A stretch of 64,000 nucleotides of DNA from Undibacterium_A arcticum (GTDB taxonomy: Bacteria > Pseudomonadota > Gammaproteobacteria > Burkholderiales > Burkholderiaceae_D). The stretch lies in assembly GCF_042660705.1 (NCBI RefSeq), contig NZ_JBHSUQ010000001.1. The stretch is one strand, 5' to 3'. Position 1 is the first letter of the stretch, and each line of letters opens with the position of its first letter. The notes beneath the pieces were generated by a model. That model was not told the DNA's origin, searched no databases, and was given only the letters and a program-made list of their open reading frames with translations. The position numbers and the translations under genes were made by a program. Shown piece after piece: positions 8,817 to 18,399 of this stretch.

Positions 8817-11233
8817 CTAGACTGCACAGATGCTGGCGATTTCCTTCTTCCTGAACTCGATTCGCACCGGTTCCACCGGCGTCGTCACGGCTCGCGCCTT
8901 CACTTTCGCGCTATCAGCAGGCGTGCCATACAACGTGGTCCGTTGGCGTGGAATGCGGCCTATCGATTCGAGCAACGCTTCCATCTCCATCGCTGTCATC
9001 TCCTGACCGTGCGAGGCGCCTGCCGAGCGGGAAATGGTCTCGTTCATCAGAGTGCCGCCCATATCGTTGACGCCGGCTCGCAGGCACGCTTTCACGCCTT
9101 CCGCGCCAAGCTTGACCCAGGACGCCTGAATGTTCGGAATGACAGGATGCAAGGCAAGACGGCCCACCGCGTGCATCAGCACCGTTTCGCGGAAGGACGG
9201 GCCCCGGCGTGCCTTGCCTTTGCGGTAGATCGGCGATTCCATGTGCACGAAGGGGAGCGGCACGAATTCCGTGATGCCGCCGGTTTCCACCTGCAGTGCA
9301 CGCAGTCGCAATAGATGGCGCGCCCAGTGCTCGAACTTTTCCATGTGGCCGAACATGATCGTCGACGTGCTGCGCAAGCCCAGGCCGTGCGCAGTGCGCA
9401 TGACTTCCAGCCATTCTGCCGTCGTCACCTTGTCGTGGCAAATGACGCGGCGCACTTCATCATCGAGAATTTCGGCGGCGGTTCCCGGCAGCGTGCCAAG
9501 ACCCGCCGCCTTCAGCTGCGCGAGATAGTCCCGCAACGGGATGCCCAGTGTCCGGGCGCCTTGCCACACCTCAAGCGGAGAAAATGCGTGCACATGCATG
9601 CCCGGTGCTTCCGCCTTGACCGCGCGGCAGATCTCGAGATAGGTCGCGCCCGTGTACGACGGATGGATGCCACCCTGCATGCAGACTTCGGTTGCGCCGC
9701 GATCCCATGCTTCGCGCACGCGCCGCTGAATTTCTTCCAGTGGCAGGTCGTAGGGTTACCGCGCAGATCTTCAGTGGTCTTCCCTTTGGCAAATGCACAA
9801 AACTGGCAACGGTAGGCGCAGATATTCGTGTAGTTGATATTGCGATTGACGACGAAGCTCACCACGTCACCGTTCATCTCTTTTCTCAGCGCGTCAGCTG
9901 CTGCGCATACCGCCGTGAACTCCTTGCCGCGGGCGCGGAACAACCGCACAATCTCCGCTTCCGTGAGTGTTGCGCCAGCCTGGGCGCGCGCCAGAATGTG
10001 TTCGACTTCACCATGCACGGTGGTCAATTTTTCCCCGATCAGACTGAGATCGGCCAAAGGCGGATCTTCCTGTGCGCCCGGTGACCAGCTATCGGTACGG
10101 GGAAAGCCATCGCTGTCGGCCCGGTGCAGGACTGCGGTGCGGAATGCCGGATCGACCCAGCGCTCCAGCTCACGCGCGTAGGCAGGATAAATGGCGAGGC
10201 GCTCGGTCAATTCTTTGCCAGCTGCCGTGGTTGCGCGTGCCAGTGCGTCGAGATGCGGCCACGGGGCTTCCGGATTGACGTGATCGGGGGTCACCGGAGA
10301 CACGCCGCCCCAGTCATTAATGCCCGCATCGACCAGCGGACGCAGCGCGCCGGGACTCAGATTCGGCGGTGCCTGAATGTTCATCGACGGTTCAAAGATG
10401 AGCCGGGCTGCGGCTATCGTCCAGAGATGCTCTTCCAGCGACGGGGCAGGAGCGTTGACCATCAGCGTGCCTGCCTTAGGCCTGAAATTCTGGATGATGA
10501 TCTCCTGAATGTGCCCGAACTGGTCCTGCAAGTCGCGCAATGCCAGCAGTGCATCAATGCGTTCCTCGCGCGTCTCGCCGATGCCGATCAGGATACCTGT
10601 CGTAAACGGTACACCGGCCTCGCCCGCCAGGCGGATGGTTTCGAGCCGAGCTGCAGGATTCTTGTCCGGCGAACCAAAATGCGGGCCACCGCGCTCGCAC
10701 AGGCGCTCCGAGGAGCTCTCCAGCATGATCCCCTGCGAGACGGAGACCTGTCGCAGCGCTGCGAGGTCGGAGGCGTCAAGCAGGCCGGGGTTGAGGTGCG
10801 GCAGCAGACCGGTCTCGTTGAACACCACGCGTGCTGCCTCGGCCAGATAAGACAGAGTTGAATCATGCCCCAGGCGCGACAGCTCTTCCCGCGCCACGTG
10901 GTACCGGTCCTCCGGCTTGTCGCCCAGCGTGAAGAGTGCTTCCTTGCAACCTGCGGCTGCGCCGGCCCGGGCGATCGCCAGCACCCTCTCGATCGACAGG
11001 TAAGCTGGCTCTCCCTTGCGCGGAGCGTGGGCGAAGGTGCAGTAATGACAAACGTCGCGGCACAATTGCGTCAAGGGGATAAAGACTTTGCGCGAGTAAG
11101 AGATAACGAGGCCATGGGCTGCATCCCGGCGTAAGGCCGCGGCCCGCGTCAGAACTTTAAGATCGATGACCGGCAGAGTATGAGCCTGAATGCGCGAAAG
11201 CCGGTCATATTGTGTAAGCATTGGCGTAGTCAT
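8817..11233 (-). CDS. fbiC: FO synthase FbiC (CofG-CofH fusion), frameshifted
   Basis: This is a fused radical-SAM enzyme that makes 7,8-didemethyl-8-hydroxy-5-deazariboflavin (FO), the F420 chromophore, from tyrosine and a flavin precursor. The N-terminal CofG half has the cluster motif CRDVCHYC. The CofH half has CAYRCQFC. The start at 11233 (MTTPMLTQYDRLSRIQ) is taken because the longer frame would run into cofC. The frame breaks at the ggg at 9753-9755 and is cured by one extra C on the coding strand (RGNP then YDLPLEE), after which GGIHPSYTG runs on to 8817. The repaired length of about 805 residues suits an fbiC fusion. It is the last gene of the F420 operon, 7 bases after cofC. Confidence 0.9.
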
Positions 11234-11240
11234 AGACGTG

Positions 11241-11966
11241 TCATCCCTTTTGGTAGAGCGCGACGGGTTCGGCGCGGGTGAATTCGGTGCGTTCAAGCTG
11301 ACGATGGCGCAGTCGTTGTGCGATACCCCTATTGGTGAGGTAGGCGTAGCTTCGCGTCGGCGAAGGATGCTGGAGGAATGCGAACAGATCGTCTGGCCGG
11401 TCAATGTCGCGGCCGAAACGCGGTAACGTCAGCACCCTCGGCACGAGCCCAAGTGACAAGGCCGCATCGCGATGGCGACGGAAGCTGTCTTCGCCAAAGC
11501 AGAATGGCAAGGCGGCCGGCGGCGAGCATGCCAGCGCGTTGGTGCCGCCATCGTTGCTGGCGGCCACCAGTGTGATCGACGGCGAGACCTGGTGGGCCAG
11601 CGCGATCAACTCGATATCGGCGGCTGTGATGAGTGGCAGATCGGCGGGGACCACCAGCATGCCAGCTCGCTTTGCGCAGGCAAGATGCTGCGCCGCGAGC
11701 TGAACGGCCGGAACGAGCCCTGCATTGGCGCTATCGTCGAGCACTCCCACGCCGGCGGCGTGGGCGATCGCTATGGCATCGGCATCGCTGGTCACGACGA
11801 TCGTACCCGCGAGGTGCGGACTGTGTGCCAAAACGCGCAGCACATCCTCAAACATCGCCCGAGCCAGGCCCGCACGCTCCTGTGAAGAAAGAAGCGACAT
11901 CAGGCGCTGCTTCGCGCATGCGAACGATTTGACCGGGACTACGGCCCAGAGCAGCGCGCGTTTCAT
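11241..11966 (-). CDS. cofC: Phospholactate/phosphoglycerate guanylyltransferase
   Basis: CofC activates a phosphorylated three-carbon acid with GTP to give the unit transferred onto FO. In Paraburkholderia rhizoxinica the substrate is 3-phosphoglycerate, giving 3PG-F420; other bacteria use phosphoenolpyruvate and archaea use phospholactate. The start is WAVVPVKSFACAKQRLMSLL, with the nucleotide-binding VPVK...KxRL pattern. VVPADLPLITAADIELI carries the metal-binding region, and GGTNAL is also conserved. At 241 residues it is family-sized. Its ATG overlaps the cofD stop (ATGA). Which acid is used cannot be told from the sequence by eye. Confidence 0.88.
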   Translation of the reverse strand: MKRALLWAVVPVKSFACAKQRLMSLLSSQERAGLARAMFEDVLRVLAHSPHLAGTIVVTSDADAIAIAHAAGVGVLDDSANAGLVPAVQLAAQHLACAKRAGMLVVPADLPLITAADIELIALAHQVSPSITLVAASNDGGTNALACSPPAALPFCFGEDSFRRHRDAALSLGLVPRVLTLPRFGRDIDRPDDLFAFLQHPSPTRSYAYLTNRGIAQRLRHRQLERTEFTRAEPVALYQKG

Positions 11967-12982
11967 CGGTGGCTCCCCCTCAATCGGGTGCTAGCTGCAG
12001 CCTGGTCGGTCAGCACCTGTGCGAAGTCCAGTACGGCCTGGGCCAGACGTTGCTTGTCATCTGCGGTCTGCATCAGAGTCCGTGCAATCTGCACGGGCAT
12101 GGCAAGTTCGTTCGCCTCTGCCGCGTCGCTGTGATCAATGACCAGGCCATCGATCAGGTCGCGATAATGCTCGGCAACCGAGCGTGAGGTGACGCTGATC
12201 CCAAGCTCAGTCATGATTTTTGCCGTCGGTCCTTTGACAGCTTGCCCACCTACGATCGGCGATACGACGATGACAGGCGCGACTGAACGCTGCAATGCTG
12301 CACGGATGCCGGGTACCGCGAGAATCGGGTCAATGCTAAGGTAAGGATTGGACGGACAAATGACGATTGCAGTCAGATCGGGATGAGCAAGTGCGTCGAG
12401 GAGTGCCGGATGTGCGACGGCATCGTCAGCGCCGGAAAATGTGATTTCGGACACCGCCGGCTTGCAGGCGTGCTTGACGAAATACTGCTGGAACGGCAAT
12501 TCGCCATCCGCGGTATGCACGATGGTACGTACCGGCTCTTCAGTCATTGGCAAAATCCGCGCTTTCACACCGGTTCGATGGGCGATCTCGCCCATAACGG
12601 CAGTCAGCGTTTCGCCGGCCAGCAGGCGGCGTGTGCGTTCCACATGCAGCGCCAGATCACGGTCGCCTAGCGAGAACCAGGATTCACCGCCGAGTTCCTG
12701 CAGTGCGGCCATGAAATTCCAGGTTTCACCGGCGCGTCCCCAGCCGCGCGTTTGATCGCTCAAACCGGCAAGGGTGTACAGGACGGTATCTAGGTCGGGC
12801 GAAATACGCAGGCCGAGATACTCGAAATCATCACCGGTATTGACAGCCACCGTCAATTGCCCGGAGCTGAGCAGCGTTTCGAGACCCAATGCGAGCTTGG
12901 CCCCACCCACGCCGCCGCACAGTGCCACCACCCGCCCAGGTCGCTCACTTGGCGAGGACCGATCTTCTTTGTACGATGTCAT
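11963..12982 (-). CDS. cofD: 2-phospho-L-lactate transferase family, F420 assembly
   Basis: CofD/FbiA joins the activated C3 unit to FO, giving F420-0 or dehydro-F420-0. The 339-residue protein has the characteristic N-terminal loop LCGGVGGAKLALGL. NTGDDFEYLGLRISPDLDTV, also typical, follows, with PSNPYLSIDPILAVPGIR in the second half. It lies between cofE and cofC in one leftward operon, with an ATGA overlap to cofC and 16 bases after cofE. Confidence 0.93.
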   Translation of the reverse strand: MTSYKEDRSSPSERPGRVVALCGGVGGAKLALGLETLLSSGQLTVAVNTGDDFEYLGLRISPDLDTVLYTLAGLSDQTRGWGRAGETWNFMAALQELGGESWFSLGDRDLALHVERTRRLLAGETLTAVMGEIAHRTGVKARILPMTEEPVRTIVHTADGELPFQQYFVKHACKPAVSEITFSGADDAVAHPALLDALAHPDLTAIVICPSNPYLSIDPILAVPGIRAALQRSVAPVIVVSPIVGGQAVKGPTAKIMTELGISVTSRSVAEHYRDLIDGLVIDHSDAAEANELAMPVQIARTLMQTADDKQRLAQAVLDFAQVLTDQAAASTRLRGSHR

Positions 12983-12998
12983 GAATGCCTCTTTGCTG

Positions 12999-13769
12999 TC
13001 ATCGGAACATGTCTTGCTGTTTCGGCCTCAAGAGGGCTGCCGCATTACGCTCGGGTGCGTTCCACTGTAGTCCGCGAACATGGATGACGGGCTTGCCTGC
13101 ATCGGTCTGCCCCATGATCAGAGAGGCCGCTGCTGCGATTTCATCAGCGACTGCAACCTCAGTCACACGCATCGCCCGGCCGTACAGATCGGGGGCGCCG
13201 ATGAGGTTCAGCAATGACGGTAGCCCTGCGGCACCAAGTGCTACACCGACGACGCCGTTGCGCCACGGGCGACCGAAACTGTCGTTGATAACGATCGCCA
13301 GATCAACGCCGAAAGCGCGGTCCAGTCGCGCCTTCAGTTTGGCGCAGCTTGCGTCAGGGTTTTCCGGCAACAACAGGGCGCGCTCGCGTCCGCCGGGGTG
13401 ATCGATATTCGATTGATCGATGCCGGCATTCGCCATCACGAAGCCAAGCCGATGCTCAACCACCAGTACACCACCGCGATGACGCAGCACCTCACGGCTT
13501 TCCGAAAGAATGAGCTCGATCAGGCGCGGGTCCTTGTTCACCTCGGCAGCGAGCTGAACGGCGCGAGGAGATGGCACCACCTCGCATAGATCCACATAGC
13601 GGCCTTCTGCTTTCGAGACGATTTTTTGGGCAATGACGAGCACATCCTGGTCACGCGGCACAATCGATGCGCGATTCAGGTTATCGATGAGAATGTCGGC
13701 GAGATCGTCGCCGGGCTGAACCATCGGAATGCCCGCAACTGCGGTCAACGTGACGACTGTGCTCTCCAT
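12999..13769 (-). CDS. cofE: F420-0:gamma-glutamyl ligase
   Basis: CofE adds gamma-linked glutamates to F420-0 with GTP. The start at 13769 (MESTVVTLTAVAGIPMVQPG) gives 256 residues, the length of the single-domain enzyme. There is no C-terminal nitroreductase-like FMN domain of the actinobacterial FbiB kind. Family signatures include VIAQKIVSKAEGR, GVLVVEHRLGFVMANAGIDQSN and INDSFGRPWRNGVVGVALG. It is 8 bases after the reductase gene. Confidence 0.93.
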   Translation of the reverse strand: MESTVVTLTAVAGIPMVQPGDDLADILIDNLNRASIVPRDQDVLVIAQKIVSKAEGRYVDLCEVVPSPRAVQLAAEVNKDPRLIELILSESREVLRHRGGVLVVEHRLGFVMANAGIDQSNIDHPGGRERALLLPENPDASCAKLKARLDRAFGVDLAIVINDSFGRPWRNGVVGVALGAAGLPSLLNLIGAPDLYGRAMRVTEVAVADEIAAAASLIMGQTDAGKPVIHVRGLQWNAPERNAAALLRPKQQDMFR

Positions 13770-13777
13770 CACGACCT

Positions 13778-14452
13778 CTACGCAGCAACGTTGGCGGTGA
13801 TGCCGGTAATCTGGATTCCCGCGCAATCGACCTTGTAGCGTCGGTTGATGCCGATCAGAATTGAGGTCAGCGCTTCGGAGGCAGCCGCATTCGCGATCGG
13901 GCCAGCGTCGATACCGCGCATGCCGATTGCTTCGGTGATTGCAATCACCGCGTCACGCGCCTCTTTGTCGTTGCCGCATACCAGCACATCGCATTCGATC
14001 ACGCCGCCATTCTGCAATTTTGCCGCACCGACATTGTGGAATGCCGATACCACGCGGGCGACGTCACCCAGGCGTTCGTGTGCAATCTGCCCTGCTGAAC
14101 CCTTTGGCGGAAGTTGTACCTGCGAAACTTTCGGTGGAACCAGTGGCACCACCGCATCGACGATGATCTTGCCGCTGACAACACTCTTGATTTCATCAAG
14201 GGTTGCATCGTGATGCGAAAACGGCACTGCAACGATCACGATATCGGCTACGCCTGCTGCGGTGACATTGTCTTCGCCACGCACCGCTGGTGCGCCGTTG
14301 CCAGCCTTGATCTGAAGTGCCGCTTCCTTGGCCTTGTCGCTTGAGCGCGAACCCAGCACGACCGGGAAACCGGCGGCGGCCCAACGAATGGCCAAGCCGG
14401 AACCTAGGGCGCCTGTGCCACCGATGATTGCCAGAGTAGGGCGAGTTTGCAT
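13778..14452 (-). CDS. fno: NADPH-dependent F420 reductase
   Basis: This enzyme moves hydride between NADP(H) and F420, so it links the deazaflavin to the NADPH pool. The N-terminal dinucleotide fold reads LAIIGGTGALGSGLAIRWA, followed by LGSRSSDKA, which suits the NADP 2'-phosphate. FHNVGAAKLQ and an acidic C-terminal half follow. It is 224 residues and the second gene of the operon behind pxpA, with a strong aggag ribosome site before its ATG. It is the only clear F420-using enzyme in the window. Confidence 0.9.
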   Translation of the reverse strand: MQTRPTLAIIGGTGALGSGLAIRWAAAGFPVVLGSRSSDKAKEAALQIKAGNGAPAVRGEDNVTAAGVADIVIVAVPFSHHDATLDEIKSVVSGKIIVDAVVPLVPPKVSQVQLPPKGSAGQIAHERLGDVARVVSAFHNVGAAKLQNGGVIECDVLVCGNDKEARDAVIAITEAIGMRGIDAGPIANAAASEALTSILIGINRRYKVDCAGIQITGITANVAA

Positions 14453-14507
14453 TGTGTACTCCTGTAGTCTGCTGAATGTGAAAGCTATATAGGTGAGCGC
14501 GAGGACT

Positions 14508-15284
14508 TCAGCCCAGTGTCATTTCCGTGAGCGGAACGATCTTCACGCCGGCTGCTTCTAGTCCCTCGCGCACTGCGCGCGAAAGTGCCAGCGCCGTGGG
14601 CTCGTCGCCGTGCACGCACAGCGTGTCGACCCGTCGCGGGATGCGCTTGCCGTTGCGCGAAATGATCTCGCCCTCAACCACCATCTGCACCACCTGTTTG
14701 GTGGCAACAGCGGGATCCTTGATGACAGCCCCGGGAATTTTGCGGGAGGTCAGATTGCCGTCATCTTCATACTGGCGGTCGCAGAAGCCTTCGCGGGCAA
14801 GTTTCAGTCCCAACTTGAGCGCAGCCGTCTCCATTTCAGAGCCGGACAGCGCGACATAGATCAGGTCGCGATCGACAGTTTTGATGGCGCGGCCGATGGC
14901 CATGGCGTATTCGGCGTTTTCTGCGGCCATATTGTTGAGTGCGCCATGCGGCTTCACATGCGTAACCTTCTCGCCCGCATATGCGGCCATCGCCTGGAGC
15001 GCGCCGATCTGATAGGCGATCAGGCTTTCGAGCTCGTCCGGACGCATGTCGATACGACGGCGTCCGAAGCCCCATAGATCGTTGAAACCTGGATGGGCGC
15101 CGATGCTCACGCCCTCCTCCTTGGCGCGTTGCACCACGCGGCGCATGGTGAGCGGATCACCGGCGTGGAAACCGCAGGCGATATTCGCCGAACGGATGAT
15201 TTTCAGGATGCCGTCGTCATCGCCGATGTCGTATGCACCGAAACCTTCACCCATGTCTGCATTGAGATTGACCGATAGTGTCAT
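14508..15284 (-). CDS. pxpA: 5-oxoprolinase subunit A (LamB/YcsF family)
   Basis: PxpA works with PxpB and PxpC to hydrolyse 5-oxoproline (pyroglutamate) to glutamate with ATP; relatives act on other cyclic amides. The start at 15284 gives 258 residues beginning MTLSVNLNADMGEGFGAYDI, the family hallmark. IACGFHAGDPLTMRR, GAHPGFNDLWGFGRR and HVKPHGALNN supply the expected acidic and histidine residues. It is divergent from pxpBC and leads the F420 operon (55-base gap to fno), an uncommon split that ties the two functions together. Confidence 0.93.
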   Translation of the reverse strand: MTLSVNLNADMGEGFGAYDIGDDDGILKIIRSANIACGFHAGDPLTMRRVVQRAKEEGVSIGAHPGFNDLWGFGRRRIDMRPDELESLIAYQIGALQAMAAYAGEKVTHVKPHGALNNMAAENAEYAMAIGRAIKTVDRDLIYVALSGSEMETAALKLGLKLAREGFCDRQYEDDGNLTSRKIPGAVIKDPAVATKQVVQMVVEGEIISRNGKRIPRRVDTLCVHGDEPTALALSRAVREGLEAAGVKIVPLTEMTLG

Positions 15285-15509
15285 TGCCTGTCCTTTATCC
15301 TCTAGGTAAAAAATCCGTATGGGAATGCGTGCTAACGCTACTTGCAAGACCATTACTGAGTGTGTTGCCATACACCGGTAGCGATGGTTTCTCTTGATAT
15401 CTTCCCGCTTGCGAATTAGTATATGTTACTAAAGATGGAAAGACAATACTATATTTGAGGTATCCAAACCTATTGCCGTGTGAGCGGCGAGTTACCAGGA
15501 GAAGGCAGA
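15285..15509. promoter_or_regulatory. Divergent promoter region pxpA / pxpB
   Basis: This 225-base AT-richer spacer must drive both the F420 operon (leftward) and pxpBC (rightward). At 15416-15432 is the inverted repeat ttagta-tatgt-tactaa, a plausible operator for the GntR protein encoded at 17391. An agaaggcag ribosome site precedes pxpB at 15510. Confidence 0.5.
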
Positions 15510-16232
15510 ATGGATGTGAGGTTTCTTTCCGCGGGTGACACCGCGCTGGCGGTCGAATTCGGGGACGTGATTGATCGCGCCTTGAGCGATCGCGTCCTGC
15601 GCCTGGCCGCCAAGGTTCGTGCGGCACAATTGCCGGGCGTCTTCGAGGCCGTGCCGACGTATCGCTCGTTGATGGTTCACTACGACCCGTTGGCGACGGA
15701 TAGTGTCGGCCTGATCCAACGACTGAAACAGTTGATCGACGACGCCAGCGTGGGCACCAGACCGGCGAAACTATGGCGAATTCCCGCCTGTTACGAGGCC
15801 AGCCATGCTCCGGATCTCGCCGAAGTGGGTGAGCGCACCGGCCTCGGCAGCGACGAAGTCATTCGATTGCATAGCGGCACGCGCTTTCATGTATATATGA
15901 TCGGCTTCGTGCCGGGCTATCCCTACATGGGGGATCTTCCCGAAGCACTCGTGCTCCCCCGCCGGCCGGATCCGCGGACTCGCGTTCCGGCCGGCTCGAT
16001 TGCAATCGCCTCCGCCATGACTGCGATCTACCCGCTCGAAAGCCCGGGCGGATGGCACCTGATCGGCACCACACCAATCCGGCTGTTCAATAAGCACTGG
16101 CCTCGCCCGGTCTTGTTGAGTCCCGGTGACGCGGTCTGCTTCGAGCCGATCACTACCGCTGAATTCGCGGCAATTCGCTCTGCAAGCGACGCCGATGCCT
16201 ACCAAGTTCCTTACGAAACGATAGAGATATGA
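15510..16232 (+). CDS. pxpB: 5-oxoprolinase subunit B (KipI-like)
   Basis: PxpB forms the ATP-dependent part of 5-oxoprolinase with PxpC. The start at 15510 (MDVRFLSAGDTALAVEFGD) follows a good ribosome site; the frame is open upstream from 15480 but without similarity. The core IGFVPGYPYMGDLPEALVLP, RVPAGSIAIA, PLESPGGWHLIG and SPGDAVCFEPI are the KipI/allophanate hydrolase subunit 1 signatures. It is 240 residues. It overlaps pxpC by ATGA. Confidence 0.93.
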   Translation: MDVRFLSAGDTALAVEFGDVIDRALSDRVLRLAAKVRAAQLPGVFEAVPTYRSLMVHYDPLATDSVGLIQRLKQLIDDASVGTRPAKLWRIPACYEASHAPDLAEVGERTGLGSDEVIRLHSGTRFHVYMIGFVPGYPYMGDLPEALVLPRRPDPRTRVPAGSIAIASAMTAIYPLESPGGWHLIGTTPIRLFNKHWPRPVLLSPGDAVCFEPITTAEFAAIRSASDADAYQVPYETIEI

Positions 16233-17263
16233 AGCCTGCACTCAAAGTAATCAATCCCGGCCTGCATACCACCGTGCAGGATCTTGGACGTATCGGTTTT
16301 CAAGACGTCGGCGTACCGGTTTCCGGTCCTCTCGACCGCATCAGCCTGCGTCTTGCCAACGTCCTGGTCGGCAATTCTGCGGGCACTCCGGCGCTCGAAA
16401 TGATCCATCAGGGACCTGCTCTGGAGGTGCAGGCGGAATCCGTGCGGGTCGCACTGGTCGGCTGCAACGCCATGATTGAAATAGGCACCGTCGGCGCGCG
16501 CCCGATTCCAGCCGGGCGTAGCGTCAGACTGACCCGAGGTGTCGTGTTTTCCGTAACCAAGCTCGGTGATTCGGGCTGCGCCTATCTCGCGATCGAAGGC
16601 GGGGTTGACGCGGCGCCCAGCCTCGGTAGCGCGTCGACTTACGTGCGCGGTGCCCTCGGCGGATATAGTGGACACGCGCTGCGACAGGCAGACCTGATCC
16701 CGTTAAAGCAGGCGGCAGTGGATGTGCGCAGCGAACATGCCTTGGCGCGACCGCTGGACCTGGCCCTCGATCAGCCGATTCGGGTGGTGCTCGGGCCGCA
16801 GGCCGATTTTTTCACTGACGCAGCAATTGAAACGTTCTTGTCCGCCGAGTACACGATATCCCCGCAGTCGGATCGAATGGGCTTCCGTCTTGAAGGCCCC
16901 AGACTCGACCACGCCAAGGGGTACAACATCGTGTCTGATGGCATCGTGACGGGATCGATCCAAGTACCGGGATCCGGCTTGCCGATTGTACTGATGGCCG
17001 ATGCGCAGACAAGCGGCGGATATCCCAAAATTGCGACCGTCGTTTCCGCCGACATTCCCCTGCTCGGACGCCGTAAGCCGGGGCAAAAGATCCGCTTCAC
17101 AGCGATTGGCGTGGGCGAGGCGGAATCACTGCGAAGAACTCAGGAGGCGGATTTTTTACAGTCTGTTGAAGCGCTTCGCGTGCTGAACGCCTCCGCCGGC
17201 ATCGACCTCGCAGCACTGTATACGGAGAACCTGGTCAGCGGGGTTGCGAATGCTCTTGGCTGA
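16229..17263 (+). CDS. pxpC: 5-oxoprolinase subunit C (KipA-like)
   Basis: This is the biotin-independent carboxyltransferase-like partner of PxpB, 344 residues. It opens with LKVINPGLHTTVQDLGRIG and GVPVSGPLDRISLRLAN. YLAIEGGVDAAPSLGSASTY, SDRMGFRLEG and GSIQVPGSGLPIVLMADAQT follow, all typical of allophanate hydrolase subunit 2 proteins. It is translationally coupled to pxpB. The GntR gene begins 127 bases downstream with its own promoter. Confidence 0.93.
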   Translation: MKPALKVINPGLHTTVQDLGRIGFQDVGVPVSGPLDRISLRLANVLVGNSAGTPALEMIHQGPALEVQAESVRVALVGCNAMIEIGTVGARPIPAGRSVRLTRGVVFSVTKLGDSGCAYLAIEGGVDAAPSLGSASTYVRGALGGYSGHALRQADLIPLKQAAVDVRSEHALARPLDLALDQPIRVVLGPQADFFTDAAIETFLSAEYTISPQSDRMGFRLEGPRLDHAKGYNIVSDGIVTGSIQVPGSGLPIVLMADAQTSGGYPKIATVVSADIPLLGRRKPGQKIRFTAIGVGEAESLRRTQEADFLQSVEALRVLNASAGIDLAALYTENLVSGVANALG

Positions 17264-17353
17264 CGGTCCGCTGGTGCACACCTGCCGCCCGAATATTTTC
17301 TTATGGTAGCGTCATGATGACTATTCCCGGCACTCTTCGCAGGCATCTGACTG

Positions 17354-17381
17354 TATAATTCCATCATTAGGATGATAGGAG
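17354..17381 (+). promoter_or_regulatory. gntR promoter -10 with overlapping operator
   Basis: A perfect tataat stands at 17354-17359. Directly after it, atcat-tagg-atgat (17363-17376) is an inverted repeat, followed by the ribosome site aggag at 17377-17381. An operator between -10 and start would let GntR repress its own gene. Confidence 0.5.
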
Positions 17382-17390
17382 TATAAAACC

Positions 17391-18176
17391 ATGGAAAAAC
17401 TGAACAGCGCGGATCGACGCGGCCAAATCCCAGCGTACATTCAAGTCGCGTCCGCGTTGCGGCGCCGGATTGAAACCGGCGAATGGCTACCCGGCAGGAA
17501 AATTTCGACTCTGGAAGAACTCGAACAAGAATTTAACTTTGCGCGCGTCACCGTTCGGCAGGCAGTCGGACTGCTTGAGAAGGAGGGCCTCGTCACGCGT
17601 CAGCAGGGGCGCGGCACTTTCGTCAACGAACACGTCAACGACAAGCGCTGGCTCAGGCTTGAAACCACCTGGGAATCAGTGATTACATCGATCAAGGAAA
17701 ACGTCCCCAAGTTCATCAAAGTGGCCACCCCTCCCCCCTTCCCGAAGTTGCATGAAGATGAAGGCTCGATGGCATCCGAATATGTTTTCTTGCGTAGCGT
17801 GCAGCTCAAGGACGGTGTGCCGTATGCCGTCGTCAATCTTCATCTCGCACGGGATATCTTCGACCAAAACCGGGACGCCTTCCTGAAACATACCGCATTG
17901 TCGGTATTGGCCACACTCGACAGCGTCGACATCAAGGAAGCGCATCAAACGCTCGTGATCGGCACCGCCGATCGCGAAACCGCAAATCTGCTCCAGGTGT
18001 CCTTGAGCGTTCCGACCGCGGAGTGCCGTTGCGTTGTCACGGATCAGGACGATGTGGCGATTTATGTTGCCGAGATCACCTACCGCAGTGACTGCATGAA
18101 GCTATATATGAACTTGCTGGACAGAGTGAAACCGACGCCGAAAGCACTTCCGAGAACCCGGAAGATGTCAGCCTGA
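17391..18176 (+). CDS. GntR/HutC-type transcriptional regulator
   Basis: This 261-residue regulator has an N-terminal winged helix (PAYIQVASALRRRIETGEWL, FARVTVRQAVGLLEKEGLV, RQQGRGTFV). A UTRA ligand-binding domain fills roughly residues 95-250. It is placed between pxpBC and the molybdenum hydroxylase genes and preceded by its own promoter. That suggests it senses a substrate or intermediate of this locus. Inverted repeats sharing ATCAT/ATGAT lie ahead of itself and ahead of the next operon. Confidence 0.9.
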   Translation: MEKLNSADRRGQIPAYIQVASALRRRIETGEWLPGRKISTLEELEQEFNFARVTVRQAVGLLEKEGLVTRQQGRGTFVNEHVNDKRWLRLETTWESVITSIKENVPKFIKVATPPPFPKLHEDEGSMASEYVFLRSVQLKDGVPYAVVNLHLARDIFDQNRDAFLKHTALSVLATLDSVDIKEAHQTLVIGTADRETANLLQVSLSVPTAECRCVVTDQDDVAIYVAEITYRSDCMKLYMNLLDRVKPTPKALPRTRKMSA

Positions 18177-18217
18177 TCATCACCCGGATTTTCCTGAGTG
18201 CGCCGCCCAATATTTAC

Positions 18218-18249
18218 TATCATTCTATAAATGGTATGTTAGAATGATA
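18218..18249. promoter_or_regulatory. 9-bp inverted repeat upstream of the hydroxylase operon
   Basis: The arms tatcattct and agaatgata are perfect complements separated by 14 bases, 150 bases ahead of the large-subunit start. They contain the same ATCAT/ATGAT half sites as the repeat at the gntR promoter, so they are a candidate GntR operator. Confidence 0.5.
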
Positions 18250-18399
18250 GCTCTGCGGTAGCATAGTAGCCGGCGGCGCATTCCATCTTGCCGCGAAGGA
18301 CTCAAGATTGCCAGAGGTGCTGCTGTTGCGTTACCGGAAGTGGCACCACGGTTTGTATGCCCATCAACGGGTACGGTGAGTGATAAGAGGAGCAGGCCA

